NCBI GenBank assembly: GCA_963837775.1
Contig: CAWIOX010000004.1
Coordinates: 248,001-312,000, forward strand
DNA length: 64,000 bases
Reading direction: 5' to 3'
Origin: CAWIOX01 sp963837775
GTDB taxonomy: Bacteria > Pseudomonadota > Gammaproteobacteria > Burkholderiales > Burkholderiaceae_D
Made by a program: the position numbers and the translations under genes. Below the pieces are notes generated by a model. That model was not told where the DNA came from and searched no databases. It saw only the letters and a program-made list of their open reading frames with translations. This document shows positions 55,826-64,000 of the stretch, piece after piece (the stretch's first letter is position 1; the number at the start of each line of letters is the position of its first letter).

Positions 55826-58702
55826 TTATGCAAGACTGGCCAACAAGCTTTTGGCCTTTTCAATTTGCTCACTCGATCCATCCTTCAGAACCTCATCAAG
55901 CAATTCACGAGCTCCCTCCTTATCACCAATTTCCTGATAGGCAACTGCAAGATCAAGTTTAGTGGCCATTTCTACATTACCCGACATTTCGACAACTGGC
56001 ATCGCATAGATACTCTCTGCACTATTTTTCGCAAGCTGATCAGACACAACAGATGAGTCAAGATCAAAATCGATTCCTGACAAATCAAATTCCATGGCAG
56101 CACCTATGGGCTCTGCTGCCGGATCCATCTCCATTGCACCAACATCCATTACGGCGCCAGCGTCAACTTCAGCAGCCGTTGCCACATCCTTCGCTGTTGC
56201 GGCATGAGGGTCCGGCGTGGCCGGCGCCTCTTTTGCCGAAAAAGAATTATTGCCACTCAGGAAATCAAAATCAATTGCATCCAAATCCAGTTTCAATTCA
56301 ACTGGTTCTGCCAGCTTTTCCGCGGCATCAGTCGACAGTGTTGCTACTGCAACCGGAACATCTTCTACCCCGACAGGTGCAGACGATACATCTTCAGCAA
56401 TTTCAATATCAACAGTCTCAATCGAATCGGGCGATATCTCGGCCATACCAGAAGACATAGGAATGAGGTCGGCTTCGGGCGCTACCTCTGCCTGTCTTTC
56501 AGCGCCACCCAAATCGAAATCCAGCCCATCTGAAGCAGCACTCTGGGCAACAAGGTCGATATCAAAATCCAGATCATCTGTAATTTCAGTACCCGCCTGC
56601 GCTTCGGCTGATGCAATCAAGTCCTGCTCAAAGGCGAATATATCTGCACCCTGCACTTCCCGCGATTGCGAATTAGCCAGCAAAGATTCGGGATCAAGAT
56701 CCTCCAATGGCCTGGTCGGGGCGCCGAACGCGACAGCCTTGGCAGCGACGTCATCGGATAATTCACCACCGGCATATAAAGGATTATTAGGGTCTATCGC
56801 CATGCCCAGCGCTGCGGCCTGCTGCCAATCGTCGCCCTCACCCTTCGTTGAGCCGAATAATTCGCTGGCAAGTGTCTCAAATGAGCGCAAATCCTTGCGT
56901 TTGGCGTAGATCTCCAGCAACTTGACCCTGACTGCATTTCGGTCTGGCTGAGTACGCAAAGCCTCTTTCAGGATTTCTTCAGCTTGCGCATCCCGTCCGT
57001 AAGCAATATATACATCTGCCTCGGCAATTGGATCTACCTCATTAGCATCAAGCTGACTGGCTGATGGCGTGAAATTGGAATTGAATACACTATTGTTGGT
57101 ATCGACGCTCTGGCCACCGGTGGAACCGAACAATGAGTTCGCTTTCAGACTGGAATCCGGCAATGCACTATTGTCAAAAACAACAGCTTTCTTTTTACGT
57201 CGAGTAACATAAATCCCCAGCGCACCCAATAAAGCAAGCAATACGCCTGCCCCTGGAAGCAAAGCGGGATTATCCAACAGAGTGTCAACAAAACTTGGTT
57301 CAGTAGGCTGCGCCTGCTTGACCTTCTGAGGCTGTGCCTTAGGCTTGCTCAAAGTTGCAACTGGTGCAACTGGTGCAACGGAAGCGGAATCTACTGCGGA
57401 TGCTGGCGCTAGCGCTGGTACGGATGCGGATGCGGATGCAGCAGATTTCTCAACTAATTTAACTGCCTCAGCTTTTTTCTGTTGCGCAGCCAAATCGTTG
57501 TTTTTTACTTCCAGGATCGCCTGCAGATTATTGACGTTCTTTTCCAACTCCTTGACACGCTCATTGGCATCCGCAATCGCTTTATCTTTCGCGATTTTAT
57601 CTTCACTATTCTTGGTTGCTCCGGCAACTTTATCGGCAGCAGAGGTTCCAGCGCCAACTGCATTTGCTCTGGACAATTTAAGCTTATCCTTAGCTTCACT
57701 GGCTTCAGTTTTGCTCTCTTCAACCTTGGTGACAATTTTGCCTGCAGCAAGCTGTTTTGCCTGAATCTCCGGCTTGGCTACCGTACTGGCCACCTTGCCG
57801 GCCAGCTGATTCCTGTAATTATCAAAATCCGCAGCCTGCGCAACAATAACTCCTGAAGCCTCGACTTGACTGATACTACGTACTGCATCTGCATCTGGCA
57901 CGGACAAAATCTGTCCAGTGCGCAGGCGATTCATATTATTGCCTGCGAATGCATTCGGATTCGCACGATACAATGCGACCAGCATTTGATCCAATGACAC
58001 GCCACTCGGCTTTGCCTGAATCGCAAAATGGGTCAAGGTATCGCCACGCCGTATTCTGTACTCTCCCGGCTTCGCAACGAACTTGACCTCTGTGGCCGGT
58101 TTAGATGCGGCGGTACGTTCCGTCGTTTTAGGCAACGCCTTTTCCAAAAGACTATTGGAACGCACCTGCCGTTCAGGAACCGGTGGCATCGGCACTGCTG
58201 GCACTTGGGCAACGGAGGTATTAAACTGCAACGGAACATTGGTCGGCGACGCCACCTGTACCGGTTGATTCATGCGCAAATCGGCGGGATCAAGAAGAAA
58301 TGTATACTCGCGTATCAAACGCCCATTACTACCGCCCAGCTCCAGCAACATATCCACAAAAGGTTCGTTTACCGGCTGATTGGACGTCACCCGTATGAAT
58401 TGCCGGGAGCCGCGTTGCTCAATAGCAAAACGCAAAGATAGCAAGGCTGGGTTGAAATCGATTTTAGCCTGTCGGAAAGAATCGGAAGACGCCAATTTGG
58501 CAACCAAAGAACCAATCTCATCTTTGGAAACCGCGGTCAGCTCAATTTCCGCGCGTAGCGGCTGCCCCAGAGAGGAGAGAACGGTAAGCTTCCCCAGCCC
58601 GGCAGCATGCACATTTGAAAGCAGAAATACTGCCGAAGCGACAGCAGCACTTAGCACCTTTAAACCAAATGAAATGTACTGAGGGTGGTTATCTGAAGGC
58701 AT
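55826..58702 (-). CDS. fimV: FimV-family peptidoglycan-binding protein
   Basis: A large envelope protein of about 958 residues linked in relatives to type IV pilus assembly and polar organisation. Start MPSDNHPQYISFGLKVLSAA at ATG 58702, with a signal peptide (VASAVFLLSNVHA). The FimV N-terminal domain (GLGKLTVLSSLGQPLRAEIE) and a LysM domain (EYRIRRGDTLTHFAIQAKPS) follow. A Lys/Ala-rich coiled coil comes next, then a membrane helix (GAGVLLALLGALGIYVTRRK), an acidic cytoplasmic region with TPR-like units (DVYIAYGRDAQAEEILKEAL) and the conserved C-terminal domain (TKLDLAVAYQEIGDKEGARE). The frame is intact. ATG 58714 is an alternative start. The 214-bp gap to truA shows no gene. Confidence 0.92.
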   Translation of the reverse strand: MPSDNHPQYISFGLKVLSAAVASAVFLLSNVHAAGLGKLTVLSSLGQPLRAEIELTAVSKDEIGSLVAKLASSDSFRQAKIDFNPALLSLRFAIEQRGSRQFIRVTSNQPVNEPFVDMLLELGGSNGRLIREYTFLLDPADLRMNQPVQVASPTNVPLQFNTSVAQVPAVPMPPVPERQVRSNSLLEKALPKTTERTAASKPATEVKFVAKPGEYRIRRGDTLTHFAIQAKPSGVSLDQMLVALYRANPNAFAGNNMNRLRTGQILSVPDADAVRSISQVEASGVIVAQAADFDNYRNQLAGKVASTVAKPEIQAKQLAAGKIVTKVEESKTEASEAKDKLKLSRANAVGAGTSAADKVAGATKNSEDKIAKDKAIADANERVKELEKNVNNLQAILEVKNNDLAAQQKKAEAVKLVEKSAASASASVPALAPASAVDSASVAPVAPVATLSKPKAQPQKVKQAQPTEPSFVDTLLDNPALLPGAGVLLALLGALGIYVTRRKKKAVVFDNSALPDSSLKANSLFGSTGGQSVDTNNSVFNSNFTPSASQLDANEVDPIAEADVYIAYGRDAQAEEILKEALRTQPDRNAVRVKLLEIYAKRKDLRSFETLASELFGSTKGEGDDWQQAAALGMAIDPNNPLYAGGELSDDVAAKAVAFGAPTRPLEDLDPESLLANSQSREVQGADIFAFEQDLIASAEAQAGTEITDDLDFDIDLVAQSAASDGLDFDLGGAERQAEVAPEADLIPMSSGMAEISPDSIETVDIEIAEDVSSAPVGVEDVPVAVATLSTDAAEKLAEPVELKLDLDAIDFDFLSGNNSFSAKEAPATPDPHAATAKDVATAAEVDAGAVMDVGAMEMDPAAEPIGAAMEFDLSGIDFDLDSSVVSDQLAKNSAESIYAMPVVEMSGNVEMATKLDLAVAYQEIGDKEGARELLDEVLKDGSSEQIEKAKSLLASLA

Positions 58703-58846
58703 ATTGACTGACATAAATTGGCATTCGGTTAATGTTGTCGCTGTAAATACAAGCTCAACGTCCGTTTATCATTGTTCTCGGAGCTTTGAACATATCATTA
58801 TGAACTTTGGCATGCAAGCTTAACCAGCTTCACATGAAATGTAAAA

Positions 58847-58882
58847 CCCGCCAAAGTTTCTTAAAAAGAAACAGTTGGCGGG
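58847..58882 (-). terminator. Intrinsic terminator after asd
   Basis: On the minus strand CCCGCCAACTGTTTCTT pairs with AAGAAACTTTGGCGGG, followed by TTTT. It lies 30 bases after the asd stop and separates asd from fimV. Confidence 0.85.
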
Positions 58883-58911
58883 CTATCGTTGCCAATTGAC
58901 AAAAAACTCGA

Positions 58912-60039
58912 TTAATCTTCCAAAACAATACGCAACATACGGCGCAGTGGTTCTGCGGCACCCCACAACAACTGGTCACCGACTGTAAAGGCAGACAGAT
59001 ATTCTCCCCCCATTTGCATCTTGCGTAGACGTCCGACTGGTATTGTCAGACTGCCCGTCACGGCCGCAGGCGTCAGGTCCTTCATCGATGCTTCACGGTT
59101 ATTCGGTACCACTTTCACCCACTGGTTGTTCTGGGCAATGATGTCATTGATTTCATCCAGCGGCACATCCTTCTTGAGCTTGATCGTCAAGGCCTGGGAA
59201 TGGCAACGCATTGCACCGATGCGCACACAAAGTCCATCTACCGGAATCGCCTTGCTGCCAAAGGCCTCGCCCTTGCCGAGGATCTTATTGGTTTCAGCGC
59301 CGCCCTTCCATTCTTCACGTGACATGCCATCACCCAGATCTTTATCAATCCAAGGAATCAGGTTGCCGGCCAATGGCGCACCGAATTGCTTGATTTCGTC
59401 AGCGCTCATTGAATGCTGCTTTGCCAGTACCTTGCGGTCAATTTCAAGGATCGCAGAAGCCGGGTTGTCCAGCAGAGCCTTGACTTCTGCGTTGATCGAG
59501 CCGAACTGGGTCAGCAATTCACGCATGTGCTGCGCGCCACCACCGGATGCCGCCTGATAGGTCATCGAGGTCATCCAGTCCACCAGGTCGTGCTGAAACA
59601 ATCCGCCCAATCCCATCAACATGCACGATACCGTGCAATTACCGCCGACGTAATTTTTCACTCCTTTGTCCAGTGCAGTCTTGATCACACCAAGATTTAC
59701 CGGATCCAACACGATGACGGCATCATCGTTCATCCGCAATGTAGAGGCGGCATCAATCCAATAACCATTCCAACCAGCTGCACGCAGCTTCGGAAATACA
59801 TCAGTCGTGTAATCGCCACCCTGGCAGGTAATGATAATGTCGCATTTTTTTAGTGCGTCAATGTCGTTGGCGTCTTTCAACGTCGTTTCGTTCTTTGCCA
59901 TCGCAGGGGCTTTACCGCCCGCATTTGATGTTGAAAAGAAAACCGGTTCAATATGGGCGAAATCACCCTCTTCCTGCATACGCTGCATCAAGACTGAACC
60001 CACCATGCCACGCCAACCGACCAGACCGACTAATTTCAT
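58912..60039 (-). CDS. asd: Aspartate-semialdehyde dehydrogenase
   Basis: It makes aspartate semialdehyde for lysine, methionine, threonine and diaminopimelate. The intact frame has 375 residues. The NADP fold is KLVGLVGWRGMVGSVLMQRM, and the catalytic cysteine lies in NYVGGNCTVSCMLMGLGGLF. AASGGGAQHMRELLTQF and the histidine region RIGAMRCHSQALTIKLKKDV complete the active site. It follows leuB by 53 bases. Confidence 0.96.
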   Translation of the reverse strand: MKLVGLVGWRGMVGSVLMQRMQEEGDFAHIEPVFFSTSNAGGKAPAMAKNETTLKDANDIDALKKCDIIITCQGGDYTTDVFPKLRAAGWNGYWIDAASTLRMNDDAVIVLDPVNLGVIKTALDKGVKNYVGGNCTVSCMLMGLGGLFQHDLVDWMTSMTYQAASGGGAQHMRELLTQFGSINAEVKALLDNPASAILEIDRKVLAKQHSMSADEIKQFGAPLAGNLIPWIDKDLGDGMSREEWKGGAETNKILGKGEAFGSKAIPVDGLCVRIGAMRCHSQALTIKLKKDVPLDEINDIIAQNNQWVKVVPNNREASMKDLTPAAVTGSLTIPVGRLRKMQMGGEYLSAFTVGDQLLWGAAEPLRRMLRIVLED

Positions 60040-60092
60040 GATTCCCTCTATTGCTATTTCAAAAAATTTTCACATATTGCCAATTTGGAAAC

Positions 60093-61163
60093 TCAAACAA
60101 GCGCTTTCAGTACTGCCGCGCCCATTTCCCTGGTACCAACCTTAGTTGTACCGTGCTCATAGATATCCGGTGTGCGCAGCCCCTGAGCCAGCACTTTCTT
60201 AACGGCGGCCTCGATACGGTCCGCCTGCTCCGGCTTGTTCAGGGAGTAGCGTAACATCATCGCAGCTGACAGAATTGTAGCCAGTGGATTGGCAATGCCC
60301 TTGCCAGCGATATCTGGTGCTGAACCATGGGATGGCTCATACAAACCTTTATTATTTGCATCCAGTGAAGCCGATGGCAACATGCCGATCGAGCCGGTCA
60401 GCATCGCTGCCGCATCTGACAGGATGTCACCAAACATGTTGCCAGTGACCATCACATCAAATTTCTTCGGCGCCCGCACCAGTTGCATCGCAGCGTTATC
60501 AACATACATGTGGTCCAACACAACATCCGGATATTCCTTGTGCACATCGGTGACGATTTCCTTCCAGAACTGGAAGGTTTCCAGCACATTGGCCTTGTCG
60601 ACACTGGTCAGGCGCTTGTCGCGCTTTTGCGCCGCCTGAAAGGCGACATGGGCAATCCGGCGAATTTCTGTTTCCGCGTAGCGCATCGTATCGAAACCCT
60701 CACGCTCGCCCTTGAAAGGGCCGTCCGGGCACTCGCGCACACCGCGCGGCTGACCAAAATAGATATCCCCAGTCAACTCGCGAATTATCAGAATATCCAG
60801 CCCGGAAACCACTTCCGGTTTCAGCGTGGAAGCCCCAGCCAACTCCGGGTACAAGATAGCCGGACGGAGATTGGCGAACAGACTCAGATTCTTGCGCAAG
60901 CCAAGGATGGCCTGCTCCGGACGCAAGGCACGCTCCAGCGTGTCATATTTCCAATCGCCAACTGCACCGAACAAGATGGCATCGGCCTCTTTGGCCAGTT
61001 TCAATGTACCTTCCGGCAATGGATGCCCATGCGCCTCATAACCGGCACCGCCGACAGGCGCAGATTCCATTTCAAATGACTCGCCTAACGCATTAAGTAC
61101 ATTTACCGCTTGCTCAACGATTTCCGGACCAATGCCGTCACCTGGCAAAATTGCAATTTTCAT
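60093..61163 (-). CDS. leuB: 3-isopropylmalate dehydrogenase
   Basis: It oxidatively decarboxylates 3-isopropylmalate with NAD in leucine synthesis. The intact frame has 356 residues. It starts MKIAILPGDGIGPEIVEQAV, with the substrate arginines in LGLRKNLSLFANLRPA, RELTGDIYFGQPRGV, the catalytic lysine in DKANVLETFQFWKEIV and the NAD motif EPSHGSAPDIAGKGIANPLA. It lies in the leuC-leuD-leuB order. Confidence 0.97.
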   Translation of the reverse strand: MKIAILPGDGIGPEIVEQAVNVLNALGESFEMESAPVGGAGYEAHGHPLPEGTLKLAKEADAILFGAVGDWKYDTLERALRPEQAILGLRKNLSLFANLRPAILYPELAGASTLKPEVVSGLDILIIRELTGDIYFGQPRGVRECPDGPFKGEREGFDTMRYAETEIRRIAHVAFQAAQKRDKRLTSVDKANVLETFQFWKEIVTDVHKEYPDVVLDHMYVDNAAMQLVRAPKKFDVMVTGNMFGDILSDAAAMLTGSIGMLPSASLDANNKGLYEPSHGSAPDIAGKGIANPLATILSAAMMLRYSLNKPEQADRIEAAVKKVLAQGLRTPDIYEHGTTKVGTREMGAAVLKALV

Positions 61164-61320
61164 ACATTTTCTTTCTCGTCATCACGGCCACATTTACCGG
61201 TCAACCGCTTCACTAAATTTTTACTTGCATGGAACAACGGGCAAGAAAAAATGCCCGTACACAAGAATATTTCTACCTGAAGCAAACTGGATAGCCTGCA
61301 TAGCTTTCAATTAAATAGAA

Positions 61321-61974
61321 TCAAGATAAAATCGTGTTCGCTAACCAGGGCGAGGCCGCAAGATGCCGCTCTTCAAAAGCGCGAATAAGATCTGCCTGAC
61401 GCAAAGTCAAGCCAATATCATCAAGACCATTCAGTAGACAATACTTGCGAAATGCATCGATCTCAAACGGATAAGTAACATTGCCATTGCTGGTCGAAAC
61501 AATCTGCTGATCCAGATCAACGACCAGGCGATAACCAGGAAATGCTTTGACCTCATTGAACAGGTGATCCACCTGTATCTCTGTCAAAACAATCGGCAAC
61601 AAACCGTTTTTGTAACAATTATTGAAAAAAATATCAGCAAAACTCGGTGCAATGATGGCACGAAAACCATACTGCTCAAGTGCCCATGGCGCATGTTCCC
61701 GGGATGACCCACAACCGAAATTCTTGCGCGTCAACAAAATTGACGCTCCCTGATAGCGTGGCTGATTCAGCGCAAAATCTGGATTCAGAGGGCGCTTTGA
61801 GTTATCCTGACCTGGCTCGCCATGATCGAGATAACGCCACTCATCAAACAGGTTCGGACCGAAACCGGTGCGCTGTATCGACTTCAGGAATTGCTTCGGA
61901 ATGATGGCGTCTGTATCGACATTCGCACGATCCATCGGAGCGACCAAACCATCCAATACGGTAAATTTTTCCAT
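61321..61974 (-). CDS. leuD: 3-isopropylmalate dehydratase small subunit
   Basis: This small subunit of isopropylmalate isomerase provides the swivel domain with substrate specificity. The intact frame has 217 residues. The start is MEKFTVLDGLVAPMDRANVD, then DAIIPKQFLKSIQRTGFG, LTRKNFGCGSSREHAPWALE and APSFADIFFNNCYKNGLLPI. It follows the small entericidin-like gene by 11 bases, so the four leu-region genes form one unit. Confidence 0.97.
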   Translation of the reverse strand: MEKFTVLDGLVAPMDRANVDTDAIIPKQFLKSIQRTGFGPNLFDEWRYLDHGEPGQDNSKRPLNPDFALNQPRYQGASILLTRKNFGCGSSREHAPWALEQYGFRAIIAPSFADIFFNNCYKNGLLPIVLTEIQVDHLFNEVKAFPGYRLVVDLDQQIVSTSNGNVTYPFEIDAFRKYCLLNGLDDIGLTLRQADLIRAFEERHLAASPWLANTILS

Positions 61975-61985
61975 AATACTCGTCG

Positions 61986-62108
61986 TTATTTTTTAGCGGC
62001 GCCTTCAACCACGGCGCCAGCCTTTTGTACGTCCTTCCCAAGACCTTGCAGCGTGTTGCAACCTGCCAGAACAAATGCAACACACACCAAGAGAAGTAGC
62101 TTTTTCAT
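61986..62108 (-). CDS. Entericidin-like small lipoprotein between leuC and leuD
   Basis: A 40-residue lipoprotein opens MKKLLLLVCVAFVLAGCNTL, with the lipobox LAGC at residues 14-17 and a mature peptide GLGKDVQKAGAVVEGAAKK that matches the entericidin A/B pattern of small amphipathic toxin/antidote-like lipoproteins. It starts 21 bases after the leuC stop and ends 11 bases before leuD, so it is co-transcribed with leucine genes. A metabolic role is unlikely. The intact frame, lipobox and strict spacing argue that it is a real gene. Confidence 0.85.
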   Translation of the reverse strand: MKKLLLLVCVAFVLAGCNTLQGLGKDVQKAGAVVEGAAKK

Positions 62109-62129
62109 GCGATTCCTGAATAAATTGAT

Positions 62130-63533
62130 TTAGCGCAGTGTTCGCACATCAACGAAATGACCAGCAATACCAGCTGCAGCGGCCATTGCTGGGGAGACCA
62201 GATGGGTACGACCGCCCTGACCTTGCCGGCCTTCGAAATTACGATTCGAGGTCGATGCACAACGCTCGCCCGGCTCAAGGCGATCAGCATTCATTGCAAG
62301 ACACATGGAGCAACCCGGTTCACGCCATTCAAAACCGGCTGCTTTAAAAATTTTATCCAGCCCTTCGCGCTCCGCCTGATCCTTGACCAAGCCGGAACCA
62401 GGCACAACCATTGCCAACTTAACATTCGACGCGCGGTATTTTCCGCGCACCACAGCTGCCGCAGCCCGTAAATCTTCGATCCGCGAATTGGTACAGGAGC
62501 CGATAAATACCTTGTCGATACGGATATCGGCAATTGCCATATTAGGTTTCAAAGCCATATAAGTGAGTGCTTTTTCCATCGCCTCGCGCTTAACGGCATC
62601 CTTTTCCTTGTCTGGATCAGGAATACGTTCGTCTACCGCAACCACCATCTCCGGAGATGTACCCCAAGTCACTTGCGGTTTGATTTCAGCCGCATTCAGA
62701 GTTACAACCAAATCAAAACGCGCCCCGGCATCGGAGTGCAGCGTACGCCAATATTCAAGGGCACGGTCCCAATGCGGACCCACCGGAGACAAAGGACGCC
62801 CCTTGACGTAATTAATCGTAGTGTCATCCACTGCAATCATACCGGCTCGAGCACCCGCCTCAATTGCCATGTTACAGACCGTCATACGCCCTTCCATTGA
62901 CAGGGAGCGAATCGTCGAACCGGCAAACTCAATGGCATAGCCAGTACCGCCGGCGGTGCCTATTTTTCCGATGATCGCCAACACAACATCTTTTGCAGTC
63001 ACGCCGAAGGGCAACACGCCATCAACCTGAACCAGCATCGCCTTGGATTTTTTTGCCAGCAAGGTTTGGGTCGCCAGTACATGTTCGACTTCTGAGGTAC
63101 CAATACCATGCGCCAGACAGCCGAACGCGCCATGCGTTGATGTATGCGAATCACCACACACCACAGTCATCCCCGGCAAGGTCGCGCCCTGCTCAGGCCC
63201 GATTACATGAACGATACCCTGGCGATTGTCGCGCATGCTGAAATACGTCAATCCATACTCATGTGCATTCGCGTCGAGTGTCTCAACTTGCAAACGTGAA
63301 ACAGGATCGGCAATACCATTTATGCGCCCCGTGGTTGGAACATTGTGATCAGCCACCATCAGATTGGCCGAGACACGCCACGGCCTGCGACCCGCCAGCT
63401 TCAACCCCTCAAATGCCTGTGGACTTGTGACCTCATGCAGCAGATGACGGTCAATGTACAAAATTGTTGTGCCATCTTCGCCAGCATGGACAACATGCGA
63501 TTCCCAGAGTTTATCGTAGAGCGTTTTAGCCAT
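62130..63533 (-). CDS. leuC: 3-isopropylmalate dehydratase large subunit
   Basis: This is the iron-sulfur subunit of isopropylmalate isomerase. The intact frame has 467 residues, start MAKTLYDKLWESHVVHAGED at ATG 63533; an upstream in-frame extension to 63647 has no family support. The cluster cysteines lie in IGSCTNSRIEDLRAAAAVV and EPGCSMCLAMNADRLEPGER. GDSHTSTHGAFGCLAHGIGT and the C-terminal RTHLVSPAMAAAAGIAGHFV are typical. It is the first gene of the leucine unit, so its promoter should lie in 63534-63717; I saw no obvious leader peptide there. Confidence 0.97.
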   Translation of the reverse strand: MAKTLYDKLWESHVVHAGEDGTTILYIDRHLLHEVTSPQAFEGLKLAGRRPWRVSANLMVADHNVPTTGRINGIADPVSRLQVETLDANAHEYGLTYFSMRDNRQGIVHVIGPEQGATLPGMTVVCGDSHTSTHGAFGCLAHGIGTSEVEHVLATQTLLAKKSKAMLVQVDGVLPFGVTAKDVVLAIIGKIGTAGGTGYAIEFAGSTIRSLSMEGRMTVCNMAIEAGARAGMIAVDDTTINYVKGRPLSPVGPHWDRALEYWRTLHSDAGARFDLVVTLNAAEIKPQVTWGTSPEMVVAVDERIPDPDKEKDAVKREAMEKALTYMALKPNMAIADIRIDKVFIGSCTNSRIEDLRAAAAVVRGKYRASNVKLAMVVPGSGLVKDQAEREGLDKIFKAAGFEWREPGCSMCLAMNADRLEPGERCASTSNRNFEGRQGQGGRTHLVSPAMAAAAGIAGHFVDVRTLR

Positions 63534-63717
63534 ATCTTGAAAGAATGAAAAGCGTGAAAATGTGTTGATTAGCGTTTGATTATGCCATATCTGTGCAATG
63601 CAAGATGTCAAAACTCTTCGCACAAATTTGGCTTCATGCAGTCTCAATCAATAATTATTGCTAAACGTGTGAAATCGACCGCACTTTAATTTTTGAAATA
63701 TATATTCAATGCGCACT

Positions 63718-64000
63718 TCAATGCTGTTTTTTGATTGATTGCAAGTACAGCGGCATCACGCGCTGCGAATAATCGGCCAGATCATTTCGCCGACTTTTGC
63801 GCGATAGATGCGTGGAAAGTAACTGAGGCGACTCCTCCGGTGCTGGCATGCGTCATTTTTTGCCAAAGTGTCACAGCAGCGCGCGAATCGTAACCGGCAC
63901 GAGCCGCCACCTCCCATCCGATCCGCCTCTGTTTCATGCATACGTGAATCCGCAGCCCAATGTCCAACTGCAAGCCTGTATTGGCAACTTTACCCAAGCA
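63718..64000 (-). pseudogene. Frameshifted C-terminus of an M48-family metallopeptidase (runs off the window)
   Basis: The pieces read, in order and in three frames: LGKVANTGLQLDIGLRIHV, then HETEADRMG (the glutamate zinc-ligand motif of M48 peptidases), then EVAARAGYDSRAAVTLWQKM. These are followed by PEESPQLLSTHLSRKSRRND and LADYSQRVMPLYLQSIKKQH, ending at the stop at 63718-63720. The STH and DYSQRVMPLY segments are standard for the family's C-terminus. At least three frame changes occur within 280 bases. No other gene right of 36 kb is broken, so this one may be a genuine pseudogene, although sequence quality near the end of a contig could also be poor. Confidence 0.65.

Noticed and set aside
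56217..56909. A 230-residue Ser/Ala-rich plus-strand frame within fimV
   Set aside because: It is the complement of the acidic Asp/Glu/Ala-rich region of FimV, which explains its composition.

Overview
The window looks like a chromosomal segment of a betaproteobacterium of the order Burkholderiales, most likely an Oxalobacteraceae relative. The main evidence is the minus-strand block leuC, entericidin-like lipoprotein, leuD, leuB, asd, fimV, truA, trpF, trpB, trpA, accD, folC, SPOR protein, cvpA, purF, PLP sulfur enzyme (63.5 down to 45.0 kb), together with polyhydroxybutyrate genes, an ethanolamine locus and an RpfF/RpfR pair. The family-level call is inference from gene content.

Layout. 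1-2.0 kb: end of a phosphonate-type ABC ATPase and two PhnE-like permeases (+). 2.2-5.2 kb: a DnaJ-domain protein followed by three proteins I do not recognise (+). 5.4-9.3 kb: a Cache-HAMP-PAS-GGDEF protein and a truncated EAL remnant (-). 9.4-11.2 kb: a group II intron with its maturase (-), inserted just after the terminator of an AraC-type regulator. 11.3-20.3 kb: an ethanolamine catabolic locus with regulator, aldehyde dehydrogenase, DUF779 protein, permease, Tat-exported HAD phosphatase, eutB and eutC. 20.7-21.5 kb: a secreted TPR protein. 21.7-23.1 kb: acetoacetyl-CoA reductase and phasin (-). 23.3-25.8 kb: MlaE-like permease, MCE protein and lipoprotein (+). 26.2-29.4 kb: S51 peptidase, cupin and small membrane or lipoproteins. 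30.0-36.1 kb: four tightly packed ABC-transporter genes, including an AttH/CrtC-type lipocalin. 36.3-42.3 kb: thyA, DSF synthase rpfF, its receptor rpfR (-), folA and a DUF4337 protein. 42.6-44.8 kb: a class I basic amino acid decarboxylase. 45.0-63.5 kb: the biosynthetic block above. The right edge holds a decayed M48 peptidase.

Functional links. Ethanolamine would enter through Eat, be cleaved by EutBC to acetaldehyde, and be oxidised to acetate by the aldehyde dehydrogenase. A shared 44-bp promoter motif upstream of the dehydrogenase and the permease suggests one regulator for both. PhaB and phasin serve PHB storage. RpfF and RpfR form a complete fatty-acid signal synthase/receptor pair tied to cyclic di-GMP. 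Leucine, threonine/lysine/methionine (asd), tryptophan, fatty acid, folate and purine genes share the right half.

Two window-wide features stand out. First, almost all reading-frame breaks lie left of about 35.5 kb, and where I could resolve them they are mostly single extra bases, which points to sequencing or assembly error more than gene decay. Second, a roughly 95-110-bp intergenic repeat occurs six times, always in the same orientation, plus one possible fragment. I saw no tRNA, rRNA, CRISPR array or prophage.
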